Positions 1 to 7,921 of a stretch of DNA of 37,321 bases are shown in pieces. The translations under genes and the position numbers were made by a program. Origin of the DNA: an uncultured cyanobacterium (GTDB taxonomy: Bacteria > Cyanobacteriota > Cyanobacteriia > Cyanobacteriales > Nostocaceae); assembly GCA_903903925.1 (NCBI GenBank), contig CAIVAU010000230.1:1-37321 (forward strand), read 5' to 3'. Below the pieces are notes generated by a model, which worked only from the letters and a program-made list of their open reading frames with translations, was not told the origin of the DNA and did not search any database. Each line of letters starts with the position of its first letter. Positions within the stretch are counted from its first letter, which is position 1.

Positions 1-172
1 CAAGGTCTAAACTTACTCAAAACTTCTGTGAAATGGAATCTCGGCGCTTTAGTTTCTGGGGTTTTGTTTTTTAGTATTTGGAAGGGAACCATCTGGGCAA
101 GAACAAGCTAAGTTCTGAGCGGGAGCAATGCTCCAACCGTGAGATGAGTCCAAAAAAGGGCGAGCAGGCGCG

Positions 173-394
173 TACGGAACACCTCAAACCTCATCAGATA
201 AAACCTTCATCGGCAGAATTGAACGGGGGTTTGATTTCCTGGGTTATTGGTTTACCCCCAAGAAATTGGGGGTAGCAGGTAAAACGGTTGATAGAATGCT
301 AGAACGGGCGTCTCGGCTTTATGAGCAAGGTGCGGATAATGAACGTATTGAGACATACGTTCGGCGGTGGTGGCGTTGGGTTATTAGTGGGGTA
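173..394 (+). pseudogene. C-terminal relic of a reverse transcriptase (group II intron/retron-like)
   Basis: In the frame that includes base 266, the DNA from about 200 to 394 reads DKTFIGRIERGFDFLGYWF, then LYEQGAD and YVRRWWRWV. This is the C-terminal signature of a family of bacterial RNA-directed DNA polymerases (typically ...HPDKTFIGRI.RGFDFLGY...SRLYEQGAD...YVRRW.RW). Just upstream the matching residues EHLKPH lie in another frame; one missing C at about 193-199 would restore HPDK, so the reading frame is broken. The palm/YADD catalytic region is absent upstream within the window, so this is a tail fragment and not a working enzyme. No intron RNA structure was recognised. The family assignment rests on remembered motifs; which RT class it came from is uncertain. 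Confidence 0.6.
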
Positions 395-512
395 GATGGG
401 GTTTTGAGCGCTTTGCCATTGTTTGATATTTTTCTACATTGGCAAATACTACAACTTTTCCCTGAAGAGCTACCAAGCAATCCTTCCATTACTCTTATGC
501 ACTCTGTGTTCG

Positions 513-1073
513 TCACACTACTGCTGAGTTAGCCTTATTGAGTGCTGATATCATCCTTTTCTTCCTTCTCAGTGCCACTCCCATTGCTAACGCACCTACC
601 GTTCCCAGGATTTCCGCTGGCTCTGGTGCCGATGCGCTTGCCGGTTGCTCGATCACCTTTCCATATATACTGTTTGCACCGTGGTATTGGTCGTAGTCAA
701 ACGAGCCGGTCGCCAACGTGACAGTTTGTCCGTTGGTACCATCCAATATTTGAGTAAAGTTTAGGTCTACTGCGCTAGATGACGGGCCATTCACAAATAA
801 ATTCTGCAAGTTAGTGATCGGAGCGTTTATGTTGGTTAAAGTGTAACTAGCTCCTGTGTCCTTGTAGCTCAATACGAAATTGGCATTTGTGTACGTTTGT
901 GTACTCGTGTCATAGTTAAAGCTCCCTGTGACAGAGCCTCCATATATGTCCGTTACACCGCTTAGATCATATGTCACCGTCGCAGCTTTCACCCCTCTTC
1001 CTCCCATGAGTAACATTCCCACAACCATACTCATCAGCGCACCAGTTTTTTCCAGTCTCCTTCTCTTTCCCAT
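513..1073 (-). CDS. PEP-CTERM sorting-signal protein, exported
   Basis: Small exported protein of about 186 residues. It starts with a basic stretch (MGKRRRLEKTG) and a hydrophobic signal segment ending near VKAATVTYDL, followed by a beta-rich, Thr/Ser/Asn-rich body of unknown function. The C-terminus carries the PEP-CTERM signature: a PEP tripeptide (APEPAEIL), a hydrophobic helix (GTVGALAMGVAL) and a basic cluster (RRKKR), here followed by 13 extra residues. Such proteins are processed by an exosortase, which is not in this window. I chose the ATG at 1073 rather than the upstream one at 1115 because AGGA lies about 9 bases before it and the signal peptide begins there. The last codons overlap the tail of the open frame that runs on from the reverse-transcriptase relic on the other strand. 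Confidence 0.8.
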   Translation of the reverse strand: MGKRRRLEKTGALMSMVVGMLLMGGRGVKAATVTYDLSGVTDIYGGSVTGSFNYDTSTQTYTNANFVLSYKDTGASYTLTNINAPITNLQNLFVNGPSSSAVDLNFTQILDGTNGQTVTLATGSFDYDQYHGANSIYGKVIEQPASASAPEPAEILGTVGALAMGVALRRKKRMISALNKANSAVV

Positions 1074-1317
1074 GATGTTTGTTCCTAACCATCTCGTTAA
1101 ATACCGAATAATCATACGTACGTTTTATTGCAAAGTAAAGTAGATAGTGGGATTCTTTTCTTGCTCTTTAAAATCCTAGTTCTTTTCAATCTGTTGCCCT
1201 GCCGGGACTATCTAGTATTGGGTTCTTACACTGAGATGAAATATATACTAAAACTTTATACAACCGCTAACCCTTCCGTGCGCCCATTGCATCTCCCTCA
1301 CGCCACGGGAGTCAAGT

Positions 1318-1521
1318 TCAAAACAACCCAGCTACATATTCCTCAAGATCACTACGCTTAACTCGCCAACTCCTACCAATGACCTTAGCTTTAAGCGTCC
1401 CATCAGAAATAGCATCACGCAGTAATTCTTTCGACAACCCGGTAAGTGCTAGGGCTTCTGCAACTGTCAACAGCAACTTATCGGCTATGGGTACACTTAG
1501 CTCTTGTTCATCTCTCGCCAG
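1318..1521 (-). CDS. Excisionase-type helix-turn-helix protein, start codon degenerate
   Basis: A 67-codon open frame ending in TGA at 1318-1320. Its translation includes LLLTVAEALALTGLSKELL, then LRDAISDGTLKAK and GRSWRVKRSDLEEYVAGLF, a typical winged HTH of the excisionase/MerR-like class found in short plasmid, phage and antitoxin proteins. The frame has no ATG or GTG at its head. After an in-frame TAA at 1525-1527 it reads CAT CTG GCG AGA GAT; family members would begin M-A-R-D, so CTG at 1519-1521 occupies the expected start position. It is either a rare CTG start or a lost start codon. No PIN or other toxin partner follows within 200 bases. The role is likely DNA binding; the target is unknown. 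Confidence 0.5.
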   Translation of the reverse strand: MARDEQELSVPIADKLLLTVAEALALTGLSKELLRDAISDGTLKAKVIGRSWRVKRSDLEEYVAGLF

Positions 1522-1638
1522 ATGTTATCAGAACAGTGGCGAGATTGAACATAATTTAGTGACTGAATTTTTTGAATCGAGTGGCTGGTGGGTGGGGGTG
1601 CCAATTAAGGGCGAATCAAATTCCGGCAATGTCCGTAC

Positions 1639-1682
1639 GTAGGGGCGGGGTCTCCCCACCCTTACAGGAGTTGAGGCATTTC
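1639..1682 (+). repeat. Dispersed intergenic repeat, copy 1
   Basis: The segment with TAGGGGCGGGGTCTCCCC followed by CCCTTACAGGAGTTGAGG recurs near 16201-16225 (second half only) and, in the opposite orientation, at 24270-24310. GGGG..CCCC can pair into a short hairpin. It lies between the HTH ORF and mtnC. Confidence 0.55.
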
Positions 1683-1714
1683 TCCCATTCACAACCCTTC
1701 CATCCAAGCAAGAA

Positions 1715-2443
1715 TCAAATGCTGTCAAAATCTTGACACACTGGAAATCCTTCTGAATCTGATGAACGATTTCCTGGTCTAAGGGAAAACAGGGTTTCCA
1801 TACCAGCAGCTTGAGCTGCCCGTAACTCAGCCGTCACATCTGAGATAAATAGAATTTTGCTACATGGAACTCCAATAGCTTGAGCAATTTTGCGGTAACT
1901 ATCAACTTCTTTTTTTGATCCTGTTTTCGTATCGAAGTAACCACTTAAAAATCCCGTAAGGTCTCCTACATCTGTATATCGAAACAGAAGCTGTTGTGCT
2001 TGTACACTTCCCGATGAAAAGATAAAAAGTTGTTTACCTGCACTCTTCCAGCGTACAAACGCTTTCTTGACATCACTAAAGACTTGCGATCGCAGCCTAC
2101 CGTCTTGATAACCCTGTTCCCAAATCTTTCCCTGCAACGATTTGAGTCCTGTCGATTTGCGATCAATTGCGATTAAGTGATTAATGTAAGCGACTGCTGC
2201 GATCATTGAGCCGTCCTTCCACTCTGGCACAGACAGACCAAGCGCAACATCAGCTTCATAGTCCTGTCGTAACCCCATAAGATCAGCTTCTACTGCTTGA
2301 TCCTGAGGGTGAGCTTCGAGAAATGATTCCACATACGCTTGGGCAAATGGAAACAAAATCTCCACAACGTAATCAATAGGGGTTGTAGTACCTTCAATAT
2401 CTAGTAAAATAACTTGTGCCCGGTCAGAATAATGCTCGCTCAT
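1715..2443 (-). CDS. mtnC: Enolase-phosphatase E1 (acireductone synthase)
   Basis: HAD-superfamily enzyme of the methionine salvage pathway. It enolises and dephosphorylates 2,3-diketo-5-methylthiopentyl-1-phosphate to the acireductone used by MtnD (EC 3.1.3.77). The 242-residue length is close to the family norm. The N-terminal HAD motif I is VILLDIEGTTTPID with nucleophile D15. A Ser motif (IFSSGS) and a C-terminal ILFISDVTAE acidic loop complete the fold. It is the last gene of the mtnD-mtnB-mtnC run, 63 bases after mtnB. It does the job split between MtnW and MtnX in Bacillus. The ATG at 2443 gives the expected N-terminus. Cytoplasmic. Confidence 0.93.
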   Translation of the reverse strand: MSEHYSDRAQVILLDIEGTTTPIDYVVEILFPFAQAYVESFLEAHPQDQAVEADLMGLRQDYEADVALGLSVPEWKDGSMIAAVAYINHLIAIDRKSTGLKSLQGKIWEQGYQDGRLRSQVFSDVKKAFVRWKSAGKQLFIFSSGSVQAQQLLFRYTDVGDLTGFLSGYFDTKTGSKKEVDSYRKIAQAIGVPCSKILFISDVTAELRAAQAAGMETLFSLRPGNRSSDSEGFPVCQDFDSI

Positions 2444-2506
2444 TTGATTTCAAGGCAAGTGCCTAACCTCTTGGAAAATAACTAGCAACTTAAAACTACC
2501 GAGAAT

Positions 2507-3151
2507 TTAACCAAGTCTCATACCAATCTTTCGCTCTGCCACCATGTAACGAAAAATGTACCCTGCTATCTCCAGATAGTTGCTCGCGTCTTCGAGTGAA
2601 GAAGCCCATACAGTAACTCCGTGATCCCGAATGAGCAGAACTGGCACCTGTGGTATTGTGACTTTAAAGTAATCGCAAATCTCACTGGCAATCCGGGATA
2701 CCTCTAGATGGTTAGCAAATACTGGCATTGCCACCTGTGGGTTCTCTTCCCAAACTCCCAGACCTTTAAGCATTTCTAGAGGCGGTAAAGGGAGGGTATC
2801 ACTGATGACAAAGCGAGAGACCAAGTTAGCCTCAATGGAGTGGATGTGGTAGCAGGCTTGGGCATCTGGAAACAGCCTGTAGATAACTGCATGAATGCTC
2901 GTCTCAGCTGATGGGCGTCTGTGGGGATGAGGCTGCGTAGGGGCGAAGTATACCTCGTCCTGATCGGTATCCAAAGTCATAAGGATAAAGTCATCGGTGG
3001 TCAGCTGACCTTTAGAGCGCCCACTGGCAGTAATCCAGAACCTACCATCCGGCATTCTCGCCGAGAGATTGCCAGCAGTTCCTACCATCCAGCCCATCTG
3101 GTAGAATTGACGAGCAGCAGCGATGAGTGTGGGGCGGGGATCGGTATTCAT
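2507..3151 (-). CDS. mtnB: Methylthioribulose-1-phosphate dehydratase
   Basis: Class II aldolase-fold zinc enzyme that dehydrates 5-methylthioribulose-1-phosphate to 2,3-diketo-5-methylthiopentyl-1-phosphate (EC 4.2.1.109) in methionine salvage. The substrate-binding loop GTAGNLSARM and FWITASGRSKGQL, the metal-binding CYHIHS and the later RDHGVTVWA histidine are all visible. From the ATG at 3151 it is 214 residues, the usual length, and begins MNTDPRPTL like relatives. An in-frame ATG at 3187 and a TTG at 3193 would add 12-14 residues and overlap mtnD; neither choice has a clear Shine-Dalgarno, so the start is somewhat uncertain. With the 3151 start there are 13 bases after the mtnD stop, so translational coupling is likely. 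Confidence 0.92.
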   Translation of the reverse strand: MNTDPRPTLIAAARQFYQMGWMVGTAGNLSARMPDGRFWITASGRSKGQLTTDDFILMTLDTDQDEVYFAPTQPHPHRRPSAETSIHAVIYRLFPDAQACYHIHSIEANLVSRFVISDTLPLPPLEMLKGLGVWEENPQVAMPVFANHLEVSRIASEICDYFKVTIPQVPVLLIRDHGVTVWASSLEDASNYLEIAGYIFRYMVAERKIGMRLG

Positions 3152-3164
3152 AGAATTTTTGATT

Positions 3165-3740
3165 TCAAATTGAGTCAACCCTCTCATTAACAACTGAAGG
3201 GGGGCGGAACCGAATTTCCGTATCAGTGTACTCAGGTACCCAGCCTTCTGTGGTTGTGAAGTAACGCACAGCTTTAATCTGCCGCGATGTTGTCAGATGA
3301 AACCAGTGTTCAGTGTTGGAAGGCACGCTGATATAATCCTCAGGTTGCACTGTCAGTTCTACCTGGCTAGCGTCGGGACGCACAAAACCAAAGACGCCCT
3401 CGCCAGCAATGATGTACCGCACTTCGGGATCGGCGTGGGTATGGCATTGATTAAATCTGGACAGCATAGCGTCGAGATTGGGAAGGTCTGGATGCAGCAC
3501 AATTAGGTCGCGGGATTGATAGCCAGATGTTTGCTGTAATTGCTGGAAGTAGATATCAAGTGCTTTGAGTACGTGTTCCTTCTCAGGATCGCTGAGGACA
3601 TCCTGAGCAAGCATTGCCTTCAATGTTGGATCTTCGCCTATTGACCAGCGGTTGATCTGAACATTCAGAGGAGCAAGCTCACTCACAATGTCACTCCATT
3701 GGGTATAGGTAGTACCATTTTCAAGTCGCAAGATAGCCAT
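3165..3740 (-). CDS. mtnD: Acireductone dioxygenase
   Basis: Cupin metalloenzyme that oxidises acireductone to the keto acid precursor of methionine plus formate with Fe(II), or to methylthiopropionate, CO and formate with Ni(II). The 191-residue protein carries the metal ligands in the motif HTHADPEVRY (H100, H102, E106) and the distal H145 in SNTEHWFHL. First gene of the mtnDBC run. The upstream 240 bases separate it from the divergent ABC-F gene and should hold both promoters; I saw no SAM-type riboswitch there, only a direct repeat GACAACTAG about 20 bases apart. mtnA and mtnP are not in the window. Confidence 0.93.
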   Translation of the reverse strand: MAILRLENGTTYTQWSDIVSELAPLNVQINRWSIGEDPTLKAMLAQDVLSDPEKEHVLKALDIYFQQLQQTSGYQSRDLIVLHPDLPNLDAMLSRFNQCHTHADPEVRYIIAGEGVFGFVRPDASQVELTVQPEDYISVPSNTEHWFHLTTSRQIKAVRYFTTTEGWVPEYTDTEIRFRPPSVVNERVDSI

Positions 3741-3982
3741 AAAGGTAATGTTTCAAGCAAGTTACTAGTTGTCACTGTTTTGCTAGTTGTCTCTATACAA
3801 ATGCCGTAAATGTTCGTACCATTCTAGTTTTGGAACTATCGCAACCAATTTGGGTCCTTTTTTGATTTTGGTCAGATCATTTGGAATTTTCCACACCAAA
3901 TATGTGGTTAAATTTTGTTAAGATTGACTCGGAGCTAGCACTTCTGCCTTCCCTACCCATAACCTACCCCTGGAGACACTTG

Positions 3983-5665
3983 ATGCTGCGACTTGAACAT
4001 ATCAGTAAAATATACCCGACAGGCGAAGTCCTCAAGGATGTCAACTGGGAAGTTAAACCAGGCGATCGCATTGGGTTAGTTGGTGTCAATGGTGCCGGAA
4101 AATCGACCCAACTGAAAATTATCACCGGGGAAATTGAACCTACCGCAGGTGAAATCATTCGTCCGGCAAGTTTACACATAGCCTACCTCAACCAAGAATT
4201 TGAAGTAGACTTTGCCCGCACAGTTAAAGAAGAATTATGGCGTGCCTTTGGTGAAGCTAACAACGTGAACGAAGCATTGGCACAGGTACACCGGGCAATG
4301 GAAACTGCTACGCCAGAGGAGTTAGATAAACTGATCCACAAAATGGATCGACTCCAGCGCCAGTTTGAAGCCTTGGATGGCTACAATTTAGAGGCACAAA
4401 TTGACAAAATCTTGCCTGAAGTTGGCTTTGAATTGGGAGATAGCGATCGCCTCGTCAGTGCCTTTAGTGGCGGTTGGCAAATGCGGATGAGTTTGGGCAA
4501 AATTCTCCTCCAAAAACCCGATTTATTGCTACTGGACGAACCAACGAACCACTTGGACTTAGAAACCATTGAATGGTTAGAAAAATACCTGAGAGGGTTG
4601 ACGACTCCGATGGTTATCGTCTCCCATGACCGTGAATTCTTGGATCGGCTTTGCAATCAAATAGTCGAAACAGAACGGGGTGTTTCCAGTACATACCTGG
4701 GCAACTACTCAGCATACCTACAACAAAAAGCTGAAACCCAATCAGCACAACTGAGTGCCTACGAACGCCAACAAAAAGAACTGGAAAAACAGCAAACATT
4801 TGTTGACCGATTTCGTGCTAGTGCTACCCGCAGTACCCAGGCAAAAAGCCGAGAAAAACAACTGGAAAAAATTGAGCGCATAGAAGCGCCCATCTCAGGG
4901 GTAAAAACTCTACGTTTCCAGTTTCCCCCCTCACCCCGGAGTGGACGTGAGGTAATCATCATTAAAGACTTAACTCATACCTACGGTGAAAAGATCCTAT
5001 TTTTGGGATCAAATCTCCTCATTGAAAGAGGCGATCGCATCGCCTTTCTCGGACCCAACGGTGCAGGTAAGTCCACCTTACTACGCCTGATTATGGGAAC
5101 TGAACAACCCACAGAAGGCACTGTCAAAATAGGCGAACACGGCGTCATTCCCGGTTACTTTGAGCAAAACCAGGCAGAGGCGTTAGATTTGACAAAAACC
5201 GTCATGGAAACCATCCATGATGAAGTCCCCGATTGGAAAAACGAAGAAGTCCGCACCCTATTAGGAAAATTTCTCTTTAGCGGCGACACCGTATTTAAAA
5301 CTGTAGCAGCATTAAGTGGTGGAGAAAAAGCACGTCTGGCCTTGGCAAAAATGCTGTTGCGTCCTGCCAACTTATTGATTTTAGATGAGCCGACAAACCA
5401 TCTAGATATTCCAGCCAAAGAAATGCTAGAAGAAGCGATCCAAAACTACGATGGCACCGTCATCGTCGTTTCCCATGACCGCTATTTCATCTCTCAAGTA
5501 GCCAACAAAATCGTCGAAATCCGCGACGGTGACTTCCGGGTCTATCTTGGTGATTATCATTACTATCTAGACAAAATTGCCGAAGAAAAAGAACAGGAAA
5601 AGCTAGCAGCCCAAGCAGCCGAAAAAGCAGCGAAGAAAGCAGCCAAAGCAGCCAAAAGAAAGTAA
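3983..5665 (+). CDS. ABC-F family ATPase (ribosome-associated type)
   Basis: Soluble protein of 560 residues with two ABC ATPase domains and no membrane segment, as in the ABC-F class (Uup/EttA/YbiT-like), whose members act on ribosomes. Domain 1 has Walker A GVNGAGKST (K40), signature SGGWQMR, and LLLLDEPTNHLD with SHDREF. A charged linker rich in Gln/Glu/Lys/Arg follows (the P-site tRNA-interaction motif region). Domain 2 has GPNGAGKSTLL, LSGGEKARLALA, LDEPTNHLD and SHDRYF. The C-terminus is a Lys/Ala-rich helix. The ATG at 3983 is preceded by GGAGA at 3972-3976 and starts the first beta strand; the longer frame opening at a TTG at 3881 has no such support. The exact subfamily cannot be told by eye. 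Confidence 0.9.
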   Translation: MLRLEHISKIYPTGEVLKDVNWEVKPGDRIGLVGVNGAGKSTQLKIITGEIEPTAGEIIRPASLHIAYLNQEFEVDFARTVKEELWRAFGEANNVNEALAQVHRAMETATPEELDKLIHKMDRLQRQFEALDGYNLEAQIDKILPEVGFELGDSDRLVSAFSGGWQMRMSLGKILLQKPDLLLLDEPTNHLDLETIEWLEKYLRGLTTPMVIVSHDREFLDRLCNQIVETERGVSSTYLGNYSAYLQQKAETQSAQLSAYERQQKELEKQQTFVDRFRASATRSTQAKSREKQLEKIERIEAPISGVKTLRFQFPPSPRSGREVIIIKDLTHTYGEKILFLGSNLLIERGDRIAFLGPNGAGKSTLLRLIMGTEQPTEGTVKIGEHGVIPGYFEQNQAEALDLTKTVMETIHDEVPDWKNEEVRTLLGKFLFSGDTVFKTVAALSGGEKARLALAKMLLRPANLLILDEPTNHLDIPAKEMLEEAIQNYDGTVIVVSHDRYFISQVANKIVEIRDGDFRVYLGDYHYYLDKIAEEKEQEKLAAQAAEKAAKKAAKAAKRK

Positions 5666-5783
<118 letters not shown>

Positions 5784-5789
5784 TTCTGG

Positions 5790-5818
5790 TTGACAAAAGT
5801 GATATTATTCAATTACTA
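5790..5818 (+). promoter_or_regulatory. Candidate promoter of gpmI
   Basis: TTGACA at 5790-5795 matches the -35 consensus perfectly. At 17-base spacing the -10 position reads TTACTA (5813-5818), a weak match. It lies just outside the STRR tract and 25 bases before the gpmI ATG, which has AAAGGG about 10 bases upstream. Confidence 0.3.
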
Positions 5819-5842
5819 CAAAAAGTAAAGGGCAGTTTTATT

Positions 5843-7441
5843 ATGACCAAAGCACCTGTTGCTCCAGTGGTGCTAGTCATTTTAGATGGGTGGGGCTACT
5901 GCGAGGATACACTTGGAAATGCGATCGCAGCAGCTAAAACTCCAGTAATGGACAGCCTATGGGCAGCCTATCCCCGTACTCTCATCCGCACATCTGGAAA
6001 AGCCGTGGGTTTGCCGGAGGGTCAAATGGGCAACTCGGAAGTTGGTCATTTGAACATCGGCGCTGGACGGGTTGTACCACAAGAATTGGTACGCATCTCA
6101 GATGCTGTAGAGGACGGTTCCATCAAGACCAACCCAGCACTTGTCCAAATTTGCCAAGAAGTGCTGAGTCGCAATGGCAAGCTGCACTTAGTAGGGCTTT
6201 GTTCTGAGGGTGGGGTACACTCGCACATTAGCCATCTATTGGGATTGCTTGACCTAGCGAAGTCTCAGGGTCTCACCTCTATTTGTATACACGCGATCGC
6301 CGATGGTCGAGACACTACCCCAAAAGAGGCTGTCAAAGCGATAGGGATGATTCAAGATCACATCGACCGCATAGGGGTGGGGCGCATAGTCACCCTCAGC
6401 GGTCGCTATTACGCGATGGATCGCGACGGGCGTTGGGATCGGGTTAAACGCGCCTACGACGTGATGACACAAGATGGTCTTGGGAATGGTCGTTTGGCTG
6501 TGGAAGTCATAGAAGCCTCTTACGCAGAGGGTGTGACAGACGAATTCATCATCCCAGTTAGAATTGCTCCAGGCGCAGTCGAATCAGGTGATGGGGTCAT
6601 ATTTTTCAACTTCCGTCCTGATCGCGCCAGACAACTCACCCAAGCTTTCGTCAGTTCAGAATTTAAAGGTTTTGCACGACAGCAGATCACGCCGCTGTCC
6701 TTTGTGACGTTTACTCAATATGAACCAACTTTACCAGTTGGGGTTGCCTTTGAGCCTCAGAATCTCAATAAAATTCTGGGGGAAGTCATAGCTAGCCATG
6801 GTCTAAAGCAGTTTCGTACTGCGGAAACTGAAAAATACGCCCACGTCACCTACTTCTTCAATGGCGGTTTGGAAGAACCTTTTCCAGGAGAAGATAGAGA
6901 AATGGTCAGCAGTCCGATGGTGGCGACTTACGATAGCGCACCGAGAATGTCAGCCTCTGCCGTCACAGACATAGTGATCGCAGCGGTAGAAAAGCGCATC
7001 TACTCTCTAGTTGTGATTAACTATGCCAATCCAGACATGGTAGGACATACTGGTAACATAGAAGCTACGGTCACAGCAATAGAAACAGTTGACACCTGTT
7101 TGGCCCATCTGCTTACCAGCGTTAGCAGAGTCGGGGGTACAACAATTATTACGGCTGACCATGGCAATGCCGAATTAATGCGAGATCATGAGGGTAATCC
7201 TTGGACAGCTCATACCACTAATCCAGTTCCCTTCATCCTCGTGGAAGGAGAAAAAGTGAAAATTCCTGGACATGGGACAAATGTTGTTCTGCGTAGCGAT
7301 GGTAAGCTTGCCGACATTGCCCCCACGATTCTGGAAATTTTACATCTGCCAATTCCTGTAGAAATGACGGGGCGATCGCTCCTGCAATCCGCTGGGTACG
7401 AAGTGCAATCTCCTCGCACTCCTGCGCAAGTTGGGCTGTAA
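5843..7441 (+). CDS. gpmI: 2,3-bisphosphoglycerate-independent phosphoglycerate mutase
   Basis: Two-Mn enzyme that interconverts 3- and 2-phosphoglycerate in glycolysis and in carbon flow out of the Calvin cycle. At 532 residues it has the normal length. The N-terminal metal site is LVILDGWGY (D15), and the phosphoserine nucleophile S65 lies in QMGNSEVGHLNIGAGR. The phosphotransferase domain shows HAIADGRDT, GRYYAMDRD, FFNFRPDRARQL and the C-terminal metal motif ADHGNAELM followed by TAHTTNPVPF. It is followed 100 bases later by secG, the usual cyanobacterial arrangement. The last 15 residues are a non-conserved Ser/Pro tail. Confidence 0.96.
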   Translation: MTKAPVAPVVLVILDGWGYCEDTLGNAIAAAKTPVMDSLWAAYPRTLIRTSGKAVGLPEGQMGNSEVGHLNIGAGRVVPQELVRISDAVEDGSIKTNPALVQICQEVLSRNGKLHLVGLCSEGGVHSHISHLLGLLDLAKSQGLTSICIHAIADGRDTTPKEAVKAIGMIQDHIDRIGVGRIVTLSGRYYAMDRDGRWDRVKRAYDVMTQDGLGNGRLAVEVIEASYAEGVTDEFIIPVRIAPGAVESGDGVIFFNFRPDRARQLTQAFVSSEFKGFARQQITPLSFVTFTQYEPTLPVGVAFEPQNLNKILGEVIASHGLKQFRTAETEKYAHVTYFFNGGLEEPFPGEDREMVSSPMVATYDSAPRMSASAVTDIVIAAVEKRIYSLVVINYANPDMVGHTGNIEATVTAIETVDTCLAHLLTSVSRVGGTTIITADHGNAELMRDHEGNPWTAHTTNPVPFILVEGEKVKIPGHGTNVVLRSDGKLADIAPTILEILHLPIPVEMTGRSLLQSAGYEVQSPRTPAQVGL

Positions 7442-7442
7442 G

Positions 7443-7534
7443 ATAGTGAGGAGTGAGGAGTTATGAGTTATGAGTTAGAAAGAAATATTAATTCTCAACT
7501 CCTAACTCCTCACTCCTAACTCCTAACTCCTAAA
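7443..7534 (+). repeat. STRR tract forming an inverted repeat
   Basis: Heptamers AGTGAGG/GAGTTAT on the left face AACTCCT/CACTCCT copies on the right, so the transcript between gpmI and secG can fold into a long, imperfect hairpin. It may attenuate read-through into secG, but that is inference. Confidence 0.65.
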
Positions 7535-7541
7535 AAAAGCC

Positions 7542-7775
7542 ATGACAATTACTAGCGTCGTACAAGCCATCTGGGTTATTTCTGCTGTTGGTTTAATAGT
7601 TTTAGTTTTACTACATAGTCCTAAAGGTGATGGCATTGGGGCTATTGGCGGACAAGCTCAGTTATTTAGCAGCACCAAAAGTGCTGAAAATACATTGAAC
7701 CGAGTTACCTGGGCGCTTACAGTCATTTTTCTCGGTTTAACGGTCGTTTTAAGTGCTAATTGGTTGCCAAAATAA
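7542..7775 (+). CDS. secG: Preprotein translocase subunit SecG
   Basis: A 77-residue membrane protein with two hydrophobic segments (about residues 5-25 and 52-72) joined by the conserved cytoplasmic loop SPKGDGIGAIGGQAQLF, the hallmark of SecG. It is an auxiliary subunit of the SecYEG channel and promotes SecA-driven export across the plasma and thylakoid membranes. It follows gpmI, a conserved neighbour pair in cyanobacteria, after an STRR spacer. Confidence 0.93.
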   Translation: MTITSVVQAIWVISAVGLIVLVLLHSPKGDGIGAIGGQAQLFSSTKSAENTLNRVTWALTVIFLGLTVVLSANWLPK

Positions 7776-7779
7776 GGCA

Positions 7780-7880
7780 GGGGAGCAGCCCCTTTGGGGA
7801 AGTCAAAAGTCAAAAGTCAAAAGTCAGGGGAGCAGCCCCTTTGGGGAAGTCAAAAGTCAAAAGTCAGGGGAGATATATTT
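7780..7880 (+). repeat. Two-unit repeat with GC hairpin and AAAAGTC heptamers
   Basis: The block GGGGAGCAGCCCCTTTGGGG followed by several AAAAGTC heptamers occurs twice in tandem, with four heptamers in the first unit and three in the second. CCCCTTTGGGG is a perfect hairpin just 3' of secG and could act as a weak transcription stop. Confidence 0.8.
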
Positions 7881-7921
7881 CTGTCTGGTTTACAAATTAA
7901 CCTATAAATCAAGTAAGTGTA

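Noticed and set aside
78..275. 65-codon frame starting at TTG
   Set aside because: Only its end (EHLKPH) has meaning, as the frameshifted upstream part of the reverse-transcriptase relic; the rest shows no similarity.
3741..3982. Possible SAM riboswitch upstream of the methionine-salvage genes
   Set aside because: No conserved SAM-I/II/IV core or terminator-antiterminator pair seen in the leader; only a short direct repeat.
7443..7534. Possible Yfr1-type small RNA because of ACTCCTCACTCC
   Set aside because: The Yfr1 core ACTCCTCACACC is not present, and the match is explained by STRR heptamers.
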